From: Acholoe squamosa
Lineage: Eukaryota; Annelida; Polychaeta; Phyllodocida; Polynoidae
Assembly (NCBI GenBank): GCA_949317995.1
Contig: OX439050.1
Span: 54,437,777-54,501,776, forward strand
Reading direction: 5' to 3'
Length of the DNA: 64,000 nucleotides
The notes under the pieces are model-generated. The model did no database searches and had not been told where the DNA came from. It was given only the letters and a program-made list of their open reading frames with translations. This document shows positions 35,282 to 46,663 of this stretch, piece by piece; positions within the stretch are counted from its first letter, which is position 1, and each line of letters opens with the position of its first letter. The translations under genes were made by a program, and so were the position numbers.

Positions 35282-37292
35282 TAGCCTTTTTTTCCATCAA
35301 CAATGTCTTGTGTGCACAACCCTTTTGACAATGGACAGTCTGAGTCTTCTGCAAAGTCCATCCACCACAACTAGATTCAAAGCATGACACTGCCATTTAT
35401 CCATATCCTGCCATTTTCTTAAAGAGGGCTAAATGTTACATTGTCTTGCAAAATCGGGGTTTCACTGGAAACGCTTCTCCAGAGCTCCTACGATGTGTTG
35501 CAGTTCCATATACATTGAAAGTGTAATCTTAACGACAACTCTTTTTAATTCAAAACAGGAGAGAGAGGGGGGGGTGAAGAGAACCAAGTCTTCGTTTTTG
35601 CATACAGCATCAGGCAAAGTTCAGTCTAATTGCATGCCAAATACAAAATTTTACATCCTCTACAGGTGATTTTCCATTTGATGAGCTCCTTTCACATCCT
35701 GCCAACTGTGAAAATTTCATCACTACAAAGAAATTATTTATAGACAATGCCTTTCCAATGAAGACCAAGATGAAAATACTCACTTTAGCTGCTCTTCTGC
35801 AGAAACACTGGTGTATGATTCCTATTCTACAGGGTAATGGCTTGCTTTATACCTGGTTCTGGGTGATGTCACCACAATGAATATCACCAACAGCCACTGT
35901 TCACTATTCTAGCTACCTCTTAAACCTTTGTTAGATTCACTTAGCCTAGGTATCACCTAAAACAATGTCAATGATTTAGAATTGTGGTCATGATTGCCAT
36001 CCTTGTATTCTTATTAAGGCAGATTATCCATCATCAAGTGCCTTGGCACAAAACATTATGATGCATTGAGCTATGAACTCATGCCTGGCATCTTTGCTTA
36101 GTGTGTTTGCTCACTCAAGTGTGGGATCCACAATCGCAAATATGGTGTGACTTTCTCTTGTGAATCCCAGGCCTAATTTTATAGGTTTGGACATATCATT
36201 TTGTTTGGCTCTAGGTATAGAACAATCACTAGTTATTTCAATCAATTAACACTAAATGGTATATAAGGAACATACCCTCTCTTTCCTCATGTCATTCTAG
36301 TTGGACTAGCAGGGTATGGGGTGCTGGTAAATCATTTCATAATCTCTTCATCAATGTCTTACACAATTTGTCTAGAGACAACCAGTACTACTCAGTATTG
36401 ATGAGTAGTGTTTTTTCTACTCTCCACCCTGCCATTCCCATATGGCATTTCAAAAGGCTTTAACCAGTTTGTACATCTATTGACAAGGCACTATGATGAC
36501 TTATCTTTATGGCATATTAGGGAAAAACCTTTATCTGCTGACAATACACTATTATCATTTCACCAGTTCCAGGACTCACATATTGTCAATCCTTTGACAT
36601 TTACTGGTGGCCAGTGGGAATAAAGAAAACATGCCCGGGTAGATTTCACAAAGAATTAGTGCATTGAGTGGAAGGAATGATTATTAGTTAACTTTATTTG
36701 AAGACTGTCTTGCTCTTTTTATTTATACATGTATATAGAACTTGGGTCAGAACCAGCCTCATTTTCTAATAGACAACTGATATCGACTTGCAAAATTCAG
36801 TTTGTAGTTTGTGCAACACCTCCCTGTTGTGGCATTTCTTTGTTCTGTAGGCTGTGGGGAACTATTTTTATAGCAGACTGAGTACATATCAATAGTGTCT
36901 CCTCATTTATGTTGCATCTCGAACTGCCAACCACAATATTAGTTGTAATCCTTTTGATGTGGAATTCTGTTCACTCTTCTCTAGTGGTGCACAATAAAAC
37001 TGGAGAGCAAAATATTATTTATGACTAATTGAGATGCATGTGTATGACACAGAAAATTGGAAAAACATAGCAAGTATTGAGGTAGCATGACTCATATCAC
37101 ACCAGAGCAAAGAATTGACACATTGTTATCAGATCTTCTAAAAGCTGGTGTTTCAACCTATTATTGTGAAAACAATTTGAGGGCTTGGTGTGTAAAAAAG
37201 ATGAATCTGCCCTTTATTGAGTACTAAAGGTAGTATCAGTTGTTACGTGCATCTATTTTGGCCTCTAGCTATGTCTACTTCTCTAACCCTCC

Positions 37293-37635
37293 AAGATGCG
37301 TAGGAAGCAAATCTTCATTGGGGAGCCCAGCGAGGGCTCCATCACGACCGCCTTGAATTGTCGGCTGAAGCGTGATGTCATCCTACATATGTATGTAGAA
37401 TTTGAATAGAAAAGTAATTCTTTTGGTGAATTTGGGATCTGACTTTAGTCTCAAACCCCCATTTTCCCTATCCCATTACCATGTTAATCTAACTTGAGAT
37501 GAAAAGTTTTAGCTTATTTTCCATTTTGTTTATGAGTTCTTGGCAAATTTTGGGGGGCCCTGACATACTCAGGCCCCCCTCCTTCATGATTGGGGGGCCC
37601 AGGCCCCCCTGGCCCCCCCCTTTTCCTATGCCCCT
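37293..37635. mobile_element. hAT-like MITE, copy 2, with 8-bp target duplication
   Basis: Aligns over its length with 2,804-3,126. The flanks AACCCTCC (37285-37292) and AAGCCTCC (37636-37643) form an 8-bp target duplication with one mismatch, the size expected for hAT. The matching B1 site (about 24,210) lacks it entirely, so it inserted in B2 after the B1/B2 duplication. Confidence 0.8.
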
Positions 37636-38439
37636 AAGCCTCCATCTTTTCCCTCTGTGATCCATTAGTTAGTTTACACCTGACCAAGGATAACTCTCAA
37701 CTGTACAGAAGTCACCACCACCTCTACCTTACAGGGGTATGTTGCACAACTCATGGCATGCTCCATTCTATTGAGTAGGTTTTTTTTTGTCTAAAGCGCA
37801 GGGGAAATGGTATCACTGAAAAGGTCATTTGAATTATTATTTTAAAAGGGGCCACATAGTAACATATATAGAATTGCCTCCTTGAAATCCTCCCAAGATT
37901 ATACTGCTCATGCATTATGACATTCATCTGAACCCTACATTTACAATCATTGATACACGATTAATACACTCCTAAATACTGAACACCAACAGTGACAGTG
38001 CACCCATGGCGTATCCCACAAAGATACCAGCAATATTCTATTTTGAAGCCTGCAACTTAAATTTTAGAATGTTATTTGCATCCTGGAGGTATACATTTCC
38101 TCGTCTGGAGAAACTTAGTATTCTATGGCAAATGTAAAAGCTGTTGACACTTAATAACCACTGGGACTGCATTAAAAAAAGAAATGTACAACATTAAATG
38201 GCTGCCCTCCCTATATCCTCCATCGTCATCATGGTGATGCCTCTGGTGCAGCCTTACCATACCTGTCATGGTATCTTGTAGACATGGCTATTGTACCCTT
38301 CCCTATGCCATGCTAGACAGTGATATATCAGGTGACTGGTTCCTATCCAGGACTAAGGCTCAGTTAGCAACAATAACATGCTTTTGACTTTGCCATTTCC
38401 AGGATACTTTGCTCTTTATTTATTAATTTAGTGATGTTG

Positions 38440-38510
38440 TGATTGTGTGAGTGAGTGAGTGAGTGATTGTGTGAGTGAGTGAGTGAATGAGTGAGGGAGT
38501 GAGTGAGTGG
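38440..38510. repeat. (GTGA)n microsatellite
   Basis: Interrupted GTGA/GAGT repeats of about 70 bp. They adjoin the retroposon-like segment at 38,512-38,615 that matches 19,385-19,500. Confidence 0.85.
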
Positions 38511-38771
38511 TGCACATATGAGTGGGCACCAATGAATATCAAGTTTGATCCTTAATGTAGTTTTCCTGCCATGAATAAGACTTAGCTATCAAAACGGCAT
38601 ATGCTCAACAAACATTAACTAGCCAACCCACCTGTGATACGTGCATAAAATGTGTTAGGCTGAGGGAATTAGCTGCTATAGCTCCCAGATTGTGTGCAAG
38701 TAAACAGCACCAAATAAAAATGTCCTTCCAACTGTACGAGGAGCAACCCCTAATGACCTTCTATAAACATA

Positions 38772-38978
38772 CACTGTAAAACATAACTGTTGAATCTACC
38801 AGGGATCCTTGTAAAACAGTGCAGTGAACAATGGAATTATATTGCAGTGAACCAGTGTAGTTTTTACTACCCCAGGTGGCAGTATGGTGGTACATGGAAT
38901 CTCTGTAAAAATAGTAATGGACCTCTACTAGCCTTTGGACAAGGATTCTGCTGTTATTCCAACAACATTTTTACAGTA
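38772..38978 (+). mobile_element. TA-MITE (family M), copy 10, with clear empty site
   Basis: Starts CACTGTAAAACATAACTG and ends ACATTTTTACAGTA, flanked by TA (38770-38771 and 38979-38980). The B1 paralog near 25,013-25,030 reads straight through (AAGCATATAATACTCAT), so this is an insertion into a single TA after the B1/B2 duplication. Confidence 0.9.
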
Positions 38979-39433
38979 TATATAGCTACTCATACTATCA
39001 CCCTCCACAAACTACCCCTAATTCAAGGAAGTCTTTTCCTTTTAAACAATTATATTGCTCGCAGTAAATCCCTCCATAAAACTTCTTAGGCAGGTTTTCC
39101 ACTGGTCAGATTACACAAAAAACATTAGATATAACTTTGTGATATCCGGTGTACATGTATGGTCCATCTGATTCCTAAGAGGATCAGAAACGTTTTGTCT
39201 ATCAGATTGTAGTGGGTAGTCCTATCCAGTGGAATTACGACATTAGACATAAGAATCTTCTCTGTCCTCTCACAACTCAATTAATTCCTCTTACCTTATT
39301 TCCCATCAATTATCATCAGGTTTGAGGGGCATTATTTTACTTTTCTCCTGAGTGGCCCTTTTACTACACTATCCTGAGGCCTGGTAAACAGGAATACATT
39401 ATCCCTTTAAAGGCTGCTGACGCATTAGTGCTT

Positions 39434-39663
39434 CATGCCCAGCTAACCCATTGAGGGCTAGCATCGACTATAGTCAACACCATGGTAGGCCTAGCGTTGA
39501 CTATTGTCGACACCATGGTAGGCCTAGCATCGACTATAGTCGATGCCCATTATATAGGATTTGTATAGGAATTGAAAATAGGCTCGTCCTCTAGAAACTA
39601 TACTTTTTTAGAGGCCGTCCCCAATGTCGAGGGCAACCATTTTTGCTCTGCTCTTAAAGGGTT
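39434..39663. mobile_element. nested MITE in A3 with TAACCC ends
   Basis: Left TAACCCATTGAGGGC and right GCTCTTAAAGGGTTA are imperfect inverted repeats. The 230 bp between them are absent from the corresponding MITE in A1 and A2. The ends resemble piggyBac-type MITEs (CCCTTT-like after TTAA), but the TTAA is degenerate. It contains the 33-bp palindromic repeats. Confidence 0.5.
39461..39546. repeat. 33-bp tandem repeat built on a 20-bp palindrome
   Basis: Two and a half units at 39461-39493, 39494-39526 and 39527-39546. The last contains the perfect palindrome GCATCGACTATAGTCGATGC; the others are variants of it followed by ACCATGGTAGGCCTA. Confidence 0.85.
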
Positions 39664-39941
39664 AGTCATCATGATAAATGAATGCAACCCTGGTGAGTAA
39701 CTTGCCAGGGCTGCATTCATATATCATGTCAACCCTACAGGAGCATACAGTCCCTTGGGGTCGGCATCATGTCCCAGTGAAGTACTGGTGAGAAGTGCAG
39801 CTCTTAAATGATTAAACCCCATTGCTGAAAGATGCTGAGATATCCTGTTTCAGGTTGGGATCATCTTTGGGAAATAGCCCCTAGTGGAATAGCCATGGAA
39901 AGAGGAATCTGTATTATCATGACCTGGGTATGTTGGATAGG

Positions 39942-40126
39942 CAGGTATAATATTAGAAAGATATATATCACACAAAACCAGACAAGGTCTAGTAAAGTTC
40001 AAAGTTTTATTGAAAATATTTAATGTTTATACAACGAGGAGATAATATGATAATCTGTGGAGTGAATGTGATTGAAGGTGATCAAAGTTTCGATGAATCA
40101 ATTCATCTTCTTCAGGTATAATATTA
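39942..40126 (-). mobile_element. short retroposed insertion with 14-bp target duplication
   Basis: The direct repeat CAGGTATAATATTA (39942-39955 and 40113-40126) flanks 157 bp that are absent from A1 and A2. On the minus strand the insert begins near GAAGAAGATGAATTGATTCA, a 7-bp-stem hairpin followed by TCGAAAC, and carries AATAAAACTTTG further on. The hairpin-CGAAAC start is reminiscent of 3' ends of Penelope-like elements. The long target duplication supports retroposition. Confidence 0.6.
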
Positions 40127-41337
40127 CACTGTCCACAATTTTTGCATTCTTTCCAGCAGTTATCAGAACCTAGTAGTTTCTCAGCCGTAGCAAGTAAGAG
40201 GGGTCATAACCATAACACATTAGACTACACAATCCTAGAGCCAGACTTAGTGCCACACATTATGGAATCGGGGAAGTGTTGTGCCTTTTGCCCATTTTAC
40301 ACATTTCTCTTTAGTTCTCTGAATATCCTTTTCTCTTTGTTACAATTAGTGGATCTTCAGTAATAATCAGCCTACCGTTCTGTATATTGGACCTGCCTGG
40401 ATTGTATACATTTAGTTAGATAATCATGAAGGATAGTATACTTCCATACAAAATGTACCATGTAGTGCTTGTTGTTTTTCCTATGCAATAGCTCTTAACC
40501 TTTCAAGCAAGAAGTGTCCAGATTCCCTGAGAAAGAGCAGGAGCGTCTTGCCCTTTGTCAAAGGCTGCAGAGGCTCGGTTGTCTCTCACCTTGTACATTG
40601 TCAAGCTACACAACAACTTTATATTGGAGCATCCCCTTTCTCTTTCCATATTCGGGTTAATTCTAAATAATATAGTTAGGCCAACCTTGTACCTTTAATG
40701 GCTTCCTAAATACAACCTAGCCAATAGCCCAACTATTAAGGGATGCTGCTGTGTGGCAAATTAGTGTGATACTATATGTGAAGTGTGTACACTCACAGTA
40801 ACTTTTTGTGCACATGTCTGACTGGCAACTGTCTTGTAATCATACCTCAACACACAGTATGGCACAATCCTAATGGTGCTTTAGATGAGGGCATGGGGTG
40901 TGCGCCCCCTCCTTTTTGTCTGTAGTTAAGAGCTTATTTGTGCTGTGCCCACTCCTTTTCTAAATCCTAGATCCACCACTGAATCCTCATATACTGTTGT
41001 TGTCCAGTGTATAGGAAAGGTTAACAAAACCTTCTCTTCATGGCCTGGAATCTAGGCAGGGTAGGTCTGTTTTTATACCTTTACCTCATGTTTAAATAAA
41101 ATAAAATCAAGAGTTGCTTATTTCTCTCTTTCTTTTCAAAATTGTCTTAAAGCAGTTAGAGTTGGTACTGCTATTGCTAGGTAGGGCCAGTTAACCCAAA
41201 ACACACATTTATTTGGCTTATTGATATATTCGACAAACTTCACCTACTATATATTTGTCGCACACTGTTATAGGTATATCGCAATTTCAGATGTGAATAG
41301 TTCCGTTGATATTGCTAGAGACTATAACTTGTTTCCT

Positions 41338-41338
<1 letters not shown>

Positions 41339-41396
<58 letters not shown>
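41339..41396. repeat. (AT)n microsatellite
   Basis: About 29 uninterrupted AT units followed by an A-run. Confidence 0.95.
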
Positions 41397-41400
<4 letters not shown>

Positions 41401-43383
41401 AAAAAAGTTTTTTCACTCCAATCACACCATATCACATCTTCTATGATACGCCGAGCTATCCTCTTATATTAGACACACATTGATCTCACCTGACCTAGTG
41501 CTAATTCAGAATACCTACCTACAACAAAGTATCTGCACGTGCTTGACTCATTTTAATGAGAACACAATGACTCACCTTAACAGTGTCCATAATGCCCCCT
41601 GTAGTGTGAGCTACTCCATGTACTGCTCACACACACTCATATCCTCCTATAAATCTTCCGCCTTGAGTCCTTAACACACTCCCTTAGAGCATGTATGTAG
41701 TACCATCAGACTCCTCCTACAAGACTACAGCTCTGCCTGATTGAGTTGGATATAAGCCAGGAGGCTGAAACTGGACTGAGCTGCTCTAGGAGCTGCTCAC
41801 TGCTTGTGGTGGTGGTGGTACATTGCCAACTGCTCTCATCCAGAGGTCTGTGCCCAGGCCAAAAGTGGGGACTGTTGTAGTGATGGGAGGCAGTGCTGCC
41901 ACGTGATGTGTTTCTGTAGAACTACAATGTTGCTGCCTAGTGCTGGTAGGCCTACCTGTATGATGGAGGTGGGGTGTATGATGGCTGGTGGTTTGTTGGA
42001 GAGGACATTTCTTATATAGATTTTCTTATGATCCTTGTATGAACGGTTAAAATTAATGTTACATCTATATGCATCTGCCTATCCATGTAATGGATACATA
42101 CACACATTTCTCTTTCTTTTTTTCGTCACTTATTCCTCAAAGACTTATATGGCTCGTGCTATGCCAATGACCTCTTGATAGGACTTGAATGGGTGTAACC
42201 ATGGCACCTAAAGGGGAAAGGCATCAAGGCACTCTACCTCAACAGGTTAGCAGAGGCTGAAGGGTTTTGACGGCAAATGATCTAGAAATATGGTGTAACA
42301 TTCCACCACAAGTCTCCCACATTCTCTAAAGCTTGGTTTGCTACATAACCAACTCTGCACGGTACAATAATAATCTCGGGGAGCAACGTCCCAGATTAGA
42401 CTCTGCGGATGCTCGCATTACATATTGGCAATATCTGGTTCTGATCTTACAGTTTTCCTTCATCATAAAATGTTTCCAGAAACACCAACATTCACCAACC
42501 TCTACAATAGTATGGTGAAACAGCCTCCAGGTTTTAAACAGTTCAAAAAATGAACGGCCTTCCAACGGGAGAAAGCCCCACAGGATAAACCTGCTGCAAT
42601 GGTGGTTTTGACACTTACACTTTTACGTCCGCACAGTGCTTGCATGAGTACACTGCAGGGAAGAAAACTACTGCACAGCTGTGCAACAGTTTTCTTCCCT
42701 TCTGCTGGTTACTAAGGTTACCTATTGGTAATTACTGGTAACATGTGCTTGGTTTAGCCTGGGGAAATGATTAAATGCCTTTAATGCACAGTGTTTTGGT
42801 CATCACTATGCATGAGTCCAGGCAATTAAACCATTCTATTGCAGTCATAGATCAAGTCATATGCCAGCACTGCATTGGTGCAGCATGTCAAAAGAACATG
42901 GAGAGACACTTCTGGCCGGTAAAGGGCTAAACGGAGAGATACGTAATACAATGTGATGTTTTAGTATCATCACTAACAGGACTCAGGAGGACTGTCTTTC
43001 CATAAACTGAGGGGATGTTTTTGAGGGAATATTTCAACTAATTATAGAGGATCTGGAAGCATGGTTAGTGGGTGAGGCGGATGGTAGGGGTATTAGTATG
43101 GCTAGAGTATTTAAAGGAGGGATGAATGGCAGGATGTAGGAAAAGAGTGGGAGGAGGTTTACCCCATGGTGGCAGTTTGAGACAGGCTCCTGGCAGGGGG
43201 TTAAGGTAGGGATTTAGGCATTCACTATTTAAAGGCTAATGATTCCTCCGGGTTTATGTTCCTTTAATTTAACTACCTGCCACTGCATCTTTAGACATAG
43301 CTGGTGCCAGTCTCCAAAAGAAGAAGACATAATTAGAGATGTTAGAGAATTTAAAAGCAATGCGAAAATTAGAACAAAAGTAA
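41397..43383. other. intergenic with one long palindrome
   Basis: No gene recognised. It includes the 42-bp palindrome at 42,658-42,699. A segment at about 42,773-42,930 has piggyBac-like words (TTAAATGCCTTTAATGCAC and CCGGTAAAGGGCTAAAC) that may be another eroded MITE. A purine-rich stretch (GGATGGTAGGGG, GTGGGAGGAGG) occurs at 43,075-43,165. Confidence 0.5.
42658..42699. repeat. 42-bp near-perfect palindrome
   Basis: Arms begin GGGAAGAAAACT and end AGTTTTCTTCCC, meeting at a TGCACAGCTGTGCA centre. 19 of 21 positions pair and there is no spacer, so cruciform formation is possible. Confidence 0.85.
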
Positions 43384-43562
43384 ACTGTAAAAAAAGTTGC
43401 TATTATCTGCTATTAATTTCCCAGAGAGATCTCCTTCTACCACTGTACTGCCACCTGGGGCTTCTTGTAAGAACTACACCGGTTCACTGCAATACAATTT
43501 GGTGGTTAACTGTTCAGTTCTACAAGGATCTCTGGTAGATTCAACAATTATTTGTTATAGTG
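43384..43562 (-). mobile_element. TA-MITE (family M), copy 11
   Basis: Inverted copy starting ACTGTAAAAAAAGTTGC and ending TTATTTGTTATAGTG, followed by TA. Confidence 0.75.
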
Positions 43563-44756
43563 TAAGGTGAGCGCAAGTGAAATTCATGAGAATAGTCCAC
43601 TGTTTACAGACCACTGGAGAGAGTTCCCACTAGACATCCAGCAAAAAAAAAATGTTCATGGGTAAATTATAACCTTACGTTCCCATGTGAACAATCATGT
43701 ATGATGTGTATTGTGATCCACTTCGATCCCTTTTTGTTCATCTTTTCCTTTGCCTTTATGCTATGTTTGAAGAACCTATGAAATTTGGATGACGTCTTTT
43801 CAGCCAAAAAGAAAGTTTGTACTTCCCAACATCATTTTAAATGTTTAAAGTAATATTTTGTAGGTTTAGGCTGTTCCTTTGTCAATATTGTTCAGTTGTT
43901 GTCAAAAGGTTTAATGCCTAGGATATAGATTGCAATTAAAACACGGATATTTGTTGGCAGCAATGACATTTTATTCCAAGTGGGTAAAACAGACCATTTC
44001 TCTCGGAGGTGGTGGGGGGGGGGCTGGAAGATGATGCCCCATGTCCACATTGCTGATGGTGAGGAAACAATAATTCTCCTCATCATTAGGGTAATTGTTA
44101 CTCCTGTCAGACACTTTCAAAATTAATTTTAGAAATTGCCTGCCAGGTAACAGGATTGCTTTTCAAAACTAAATAGAGAAGGACAAATGCATTTGTGAAG
44201 GTTGACATGATTGTATCTAAGATTTTGCACATAGGAGGTACATATGTATACTAGTCTGACTTTAAACTATCGAGACGGTATCATTCTTGTTCTTTAGCAG
44301 GACGTTGGCCATACAATGAAAAATGTTTCTTTATCATCAGAAAGAGAGTTTTTTTCTGTCAACTAGGGTGGGCATGTAAAGCAGCTCCCTCGTGGACTTT
44401 CAAGCATTTCTTGTAGAGGGGTTGGTCTATGGGGTCCAAATGCTGGGTTCTTTGTAGCATTTCAATGGGGATATGGGAACTGTGCCAAGGTAATAGTGGA
44501 TGCCTCATGGCCAACTGCTCATGATTATCATCTCCACTTGATGACTGAGGTCCCCTGGTGCAATCTTCTTTTTTTTATCCCATCGCAAGTATTGGACATA
44601 GTTATCAAGTGATCTCTGATTTCTCTGTGATTCTGACTTATCTAAATCATCAAAATACACACAGAATGATTTTCTTTTATTCAAGGTCTGAGAGATCCAT
44701 GATGTTGTATATGTTACAGTGCATGTAAATTGCCCTTCACCATATCAGCCCCTGGA
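43563..44756. other. intergenic, no feature seen
   Basis: No convincing gene or repeat. The G9 run near 44,014 is low complexity. Confidence 0.5.
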
Positions 44757-45050
44757 ATGATGTATTCTGATGGCCATCCCTCCTGAAATCCCGTTTGAGA
44801 CGAGAGCATGTACAATAAATGAGGAGATGGGGCAGGATTTGCTCTGGTGAGATTCCCTTATTGACACAAATACCTGACCGACATAAACAATCTCCTATCA
44901 CATTCTTGTGCCTGTAGCCGTTCTGCTTGAATTGCCTGCCTTTTACAAGACACCTGCCTGGAGAGTGAACTCAGACAGGCTATCCAGTTACCCAGGCCAG
45001 GTGCCATGCACAATAAATCACACTCCCTTGGTAGGACAGCAGACCTATTT
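44757..45050 (-). repeat. F block, copy F1
   Basis: One of four related segments (44,757; 47,868; 53,783; 56,135). Shared words on the plus strand include GAGAGCATGT, ACCTGAC, GGAGAGTGA and GGTGCCATG followed by CAATAAAT. On the minus strand all four contain GTCAGGTAT, which could act as a CAG|GTAT splice donor. F1 is more diverged than F2/F3. No coding frame is preserved across all copies. Confidence 0.6.
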
Positions 45051-45393
45051 GTTATTCATCATAAGATACCAATAAGCATACCAAAATATAGGCCAATGAT
45101 GTCTTTCTCCCAAGCTTTGTCTCTTTCTACTGTTCCATGTCTCATCGACTCCCGTGTAGACCTGACAACCACTGGCAGCTCCTATAGCTTCCATGTTCTC
45201 TACCCTGAGCTAACATAATATTATTATCAAAGCAGTAAACAAAGTTAATTGATTGGTTGCACCTTCAGGCTTGCCTTCAGTTGTTGTTAGGGCATTTCTT
45301 CAAACTAATTGAAGGTACCTCAGGGTATTAGGATAACTGCAGTGGCTATTTATGTCACCCACCCATGTAACAAATGATTAATACATTAAGGTA

Positions 45394-45613
45394 CAATGTA
45401 AAAATAATATCGTCGAAATGACAAAGGAGTCCTCATTGCCAGAGATCCACTGTTCTTAACACAGAGATTGCTTGTACATTAATCTATGTACAACCGTACT
45501 GCCACTGGAACTTTTTGCAGAAACAACACTAGTTTCCTACAATACGATTACAGTGGTTCACTGTTCAGTTTTACAAGGATTCCTGGTAGATTCAACAGTT
45601 ATCTTTTACAGTG
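45394..45613 (-). mobile_element. TA-MITE (family M), copy 12
   Basis: Inverted copy starting CAATGTAAAAATAATATCG and ending AACAGTTATCTTTTACAGTG, flanked by TA on both sides. Confidence 0.85.
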
Positions 45614-45889
45614 TATGCCAGTCAGCTATAGTTAACGAATCAGAAAGGGGGTTAACAGGTGGGTTCCAACTTCCAGGAAGTAAAGGCTAACACAATGATT
45701 CACACTGAAAAGCAGGGGCTTTATTCCTCTTATGCAGGTCTACTTCCATCCTGTTCGCTGGAAATAATCTTTTCAACTCCTCATCCATCCTATACATATA
45801 TTACAGACTGGCTTACAAACATGCCTCTAAGAGGCTCAGGCCTCATACCCCCTATGTACAAGTAAGATCTTTAGTGTTACCATAGCAGC

Positions 45890-46100
45890 ACAGGGTCAGC
45901 TTGGTATGACAACATATTCCCAGCACCCTCATATTATTGTCTTTGGTGTAAGATTGAGAGTGGATACTGAGGAGGCCTTGCTCCATAAGAAGGTGAACCC
46001 AAAGTACGTTCCATTTGTCACTAACCATGTATTGCCTTTGGCAGACTTTTGTTTCCTGTCTTGCGTCTTGTGTTACCCTCCCTCCCTGACACACACGCAA
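45890..46100 (-). pseudogene. E block, copy E1: minus-strand exon-like segment
   Basis: A minus-strand frame contains ETKVCQRQYMVSDKWNVLWV and continues LLMEQGLLSIHSQSYTKD. This is collinear with E2 and E4 (ERKYFCQRRCMSSDRRKVAQ, then RSLMGHEVHNIRSQFDIK) with about one gap and many substitutions. E1 is the most divergent copy. The splice-donor-like site of the others is not conserved here. I do not recognise the protein. It may be an old gene or transposon fragment rather than an active exon. Confidence 0.4.
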
Positions 46101-46131
46101 AGTGTATGATGAAATGCATGTATTTTGTAGG

Positions 46132-46410
46132 GAGTGGTAATTTTTTTGAACAACAGCGGGGCTGAAATTTCATGTATGCATGCCAAAATTCATTCGAACC
46201 CCCCTCAGAGGGGTCCGAAATCTGAACTTCAAGCCCGTCTCTGTCCTGAAAGCCTGGAACGACGCAGTTACCGATGACCAGTCAGGCCATGTGTTCTTGG
46301 GCTGTAAGCAGCATCCACATCTACATCACCCTCAGTACTATCTCAGTAAGGCTATGGAGGCTGCTGCTGTATCTTGGGGCTTGTTAGACATGGACAATGA
46401 CACAGGGTGA
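46132..46410 (+). CDS. candidate 3' exon, unknown protein
   Basis: An open frame runs from about 46,150, after a possible acceptor (TTTTTTTGAACAACAG), to TGA at 46,408-46,410. The first ATG in the frame is at 46,180, giving 76 codons. It is less AT-rich than its surroundings and its residue mix is protein-like (for example FKPVSVLKAWNDAVTDDQSG and HVFLGCKQHPHLHH). I recognise no domain. There is no copy elsewhere in the window and no neighbouring exon was identified. It could be a terminal exon, a transposon fragment or chance. Low confidence. Confidence 0.3.
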
Positions 46411-46478
46411 CAGATGGTGTCAGTAACAGCCATGTATTGGGTTAGACCCTGATGGTGTTTTCATGCTACCTTAGCCTA

Positions 46479-46663
46479 CACTGTAGAAATAACTGTTGAA
46501 TATACCAGGGATCCTCGCAAAACTGAACAGTGGGCCACCGTAATTTTGTATAGCATGGATCCAATGTAGTTTTTACAAGATGCCCCAGGTGGCAGTACAG
46601 TGGATCTCTGGTAAATTTGGGATGATGTAATGCACTATTATTTCGACAACATTTTTTACAGTG
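46479..46663 (+). mobile_element. TA-MITE (family M), copy 13
   Basis: Starts CACTGTAGAAATAACTG and ends CGACAACATTTTTTACAGTG, with TA on both sides. Confidence 0.9.

Larger units (their letters stand above)
33264..39120. repeat. segmental duplication unit B2
   Basis: Second B-type block. It aligns with B1 but has only one copy of the section that B1 carries twice. It is distinguished by insertions absent from B1: sequence at 33,520-33,985, the hAT-like MITE at 37,293 and TA-MITE copy 10 at 38,772. Minus-strand frames of 147 and 95 codons at 33,967-34,410 overlap a MITE and the SINE remnant and are not genes. Confidence 0.8.
39121..41050. repeat. segmental duplication unit A3, truncated
   Basis: Third A-type copy, about 13.96 kb downstream of A2. 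Anchors are TGGGATCATCTTTGGGAAAT (39,856), ATATTGGACCTGCCTGG (40,383) and AAGCAAGAAGTGTCCAGAT (40,505). It ends around 41,050, where similarity to A1 (13,470) and A2 (26,730) stops. It lacks the TA-MITE that A1 and A2 share, and has its own insertions. Confidence 0.8.

Noticed and set aside
39461-39546. CRISPR-like array of palindromic repeats
   Set aside because: There are no variable spacers; it is a simple 33-bp tandem repeat in an animal-type genome.
40084-40112. Possible hammerhead ribozyme (hairpin followed by CGAAAC, minus strand)
   Set aside because: The required CUGAUGA core is not present (CTGAAGAAG instead), and no cleavage-site stem could be built.
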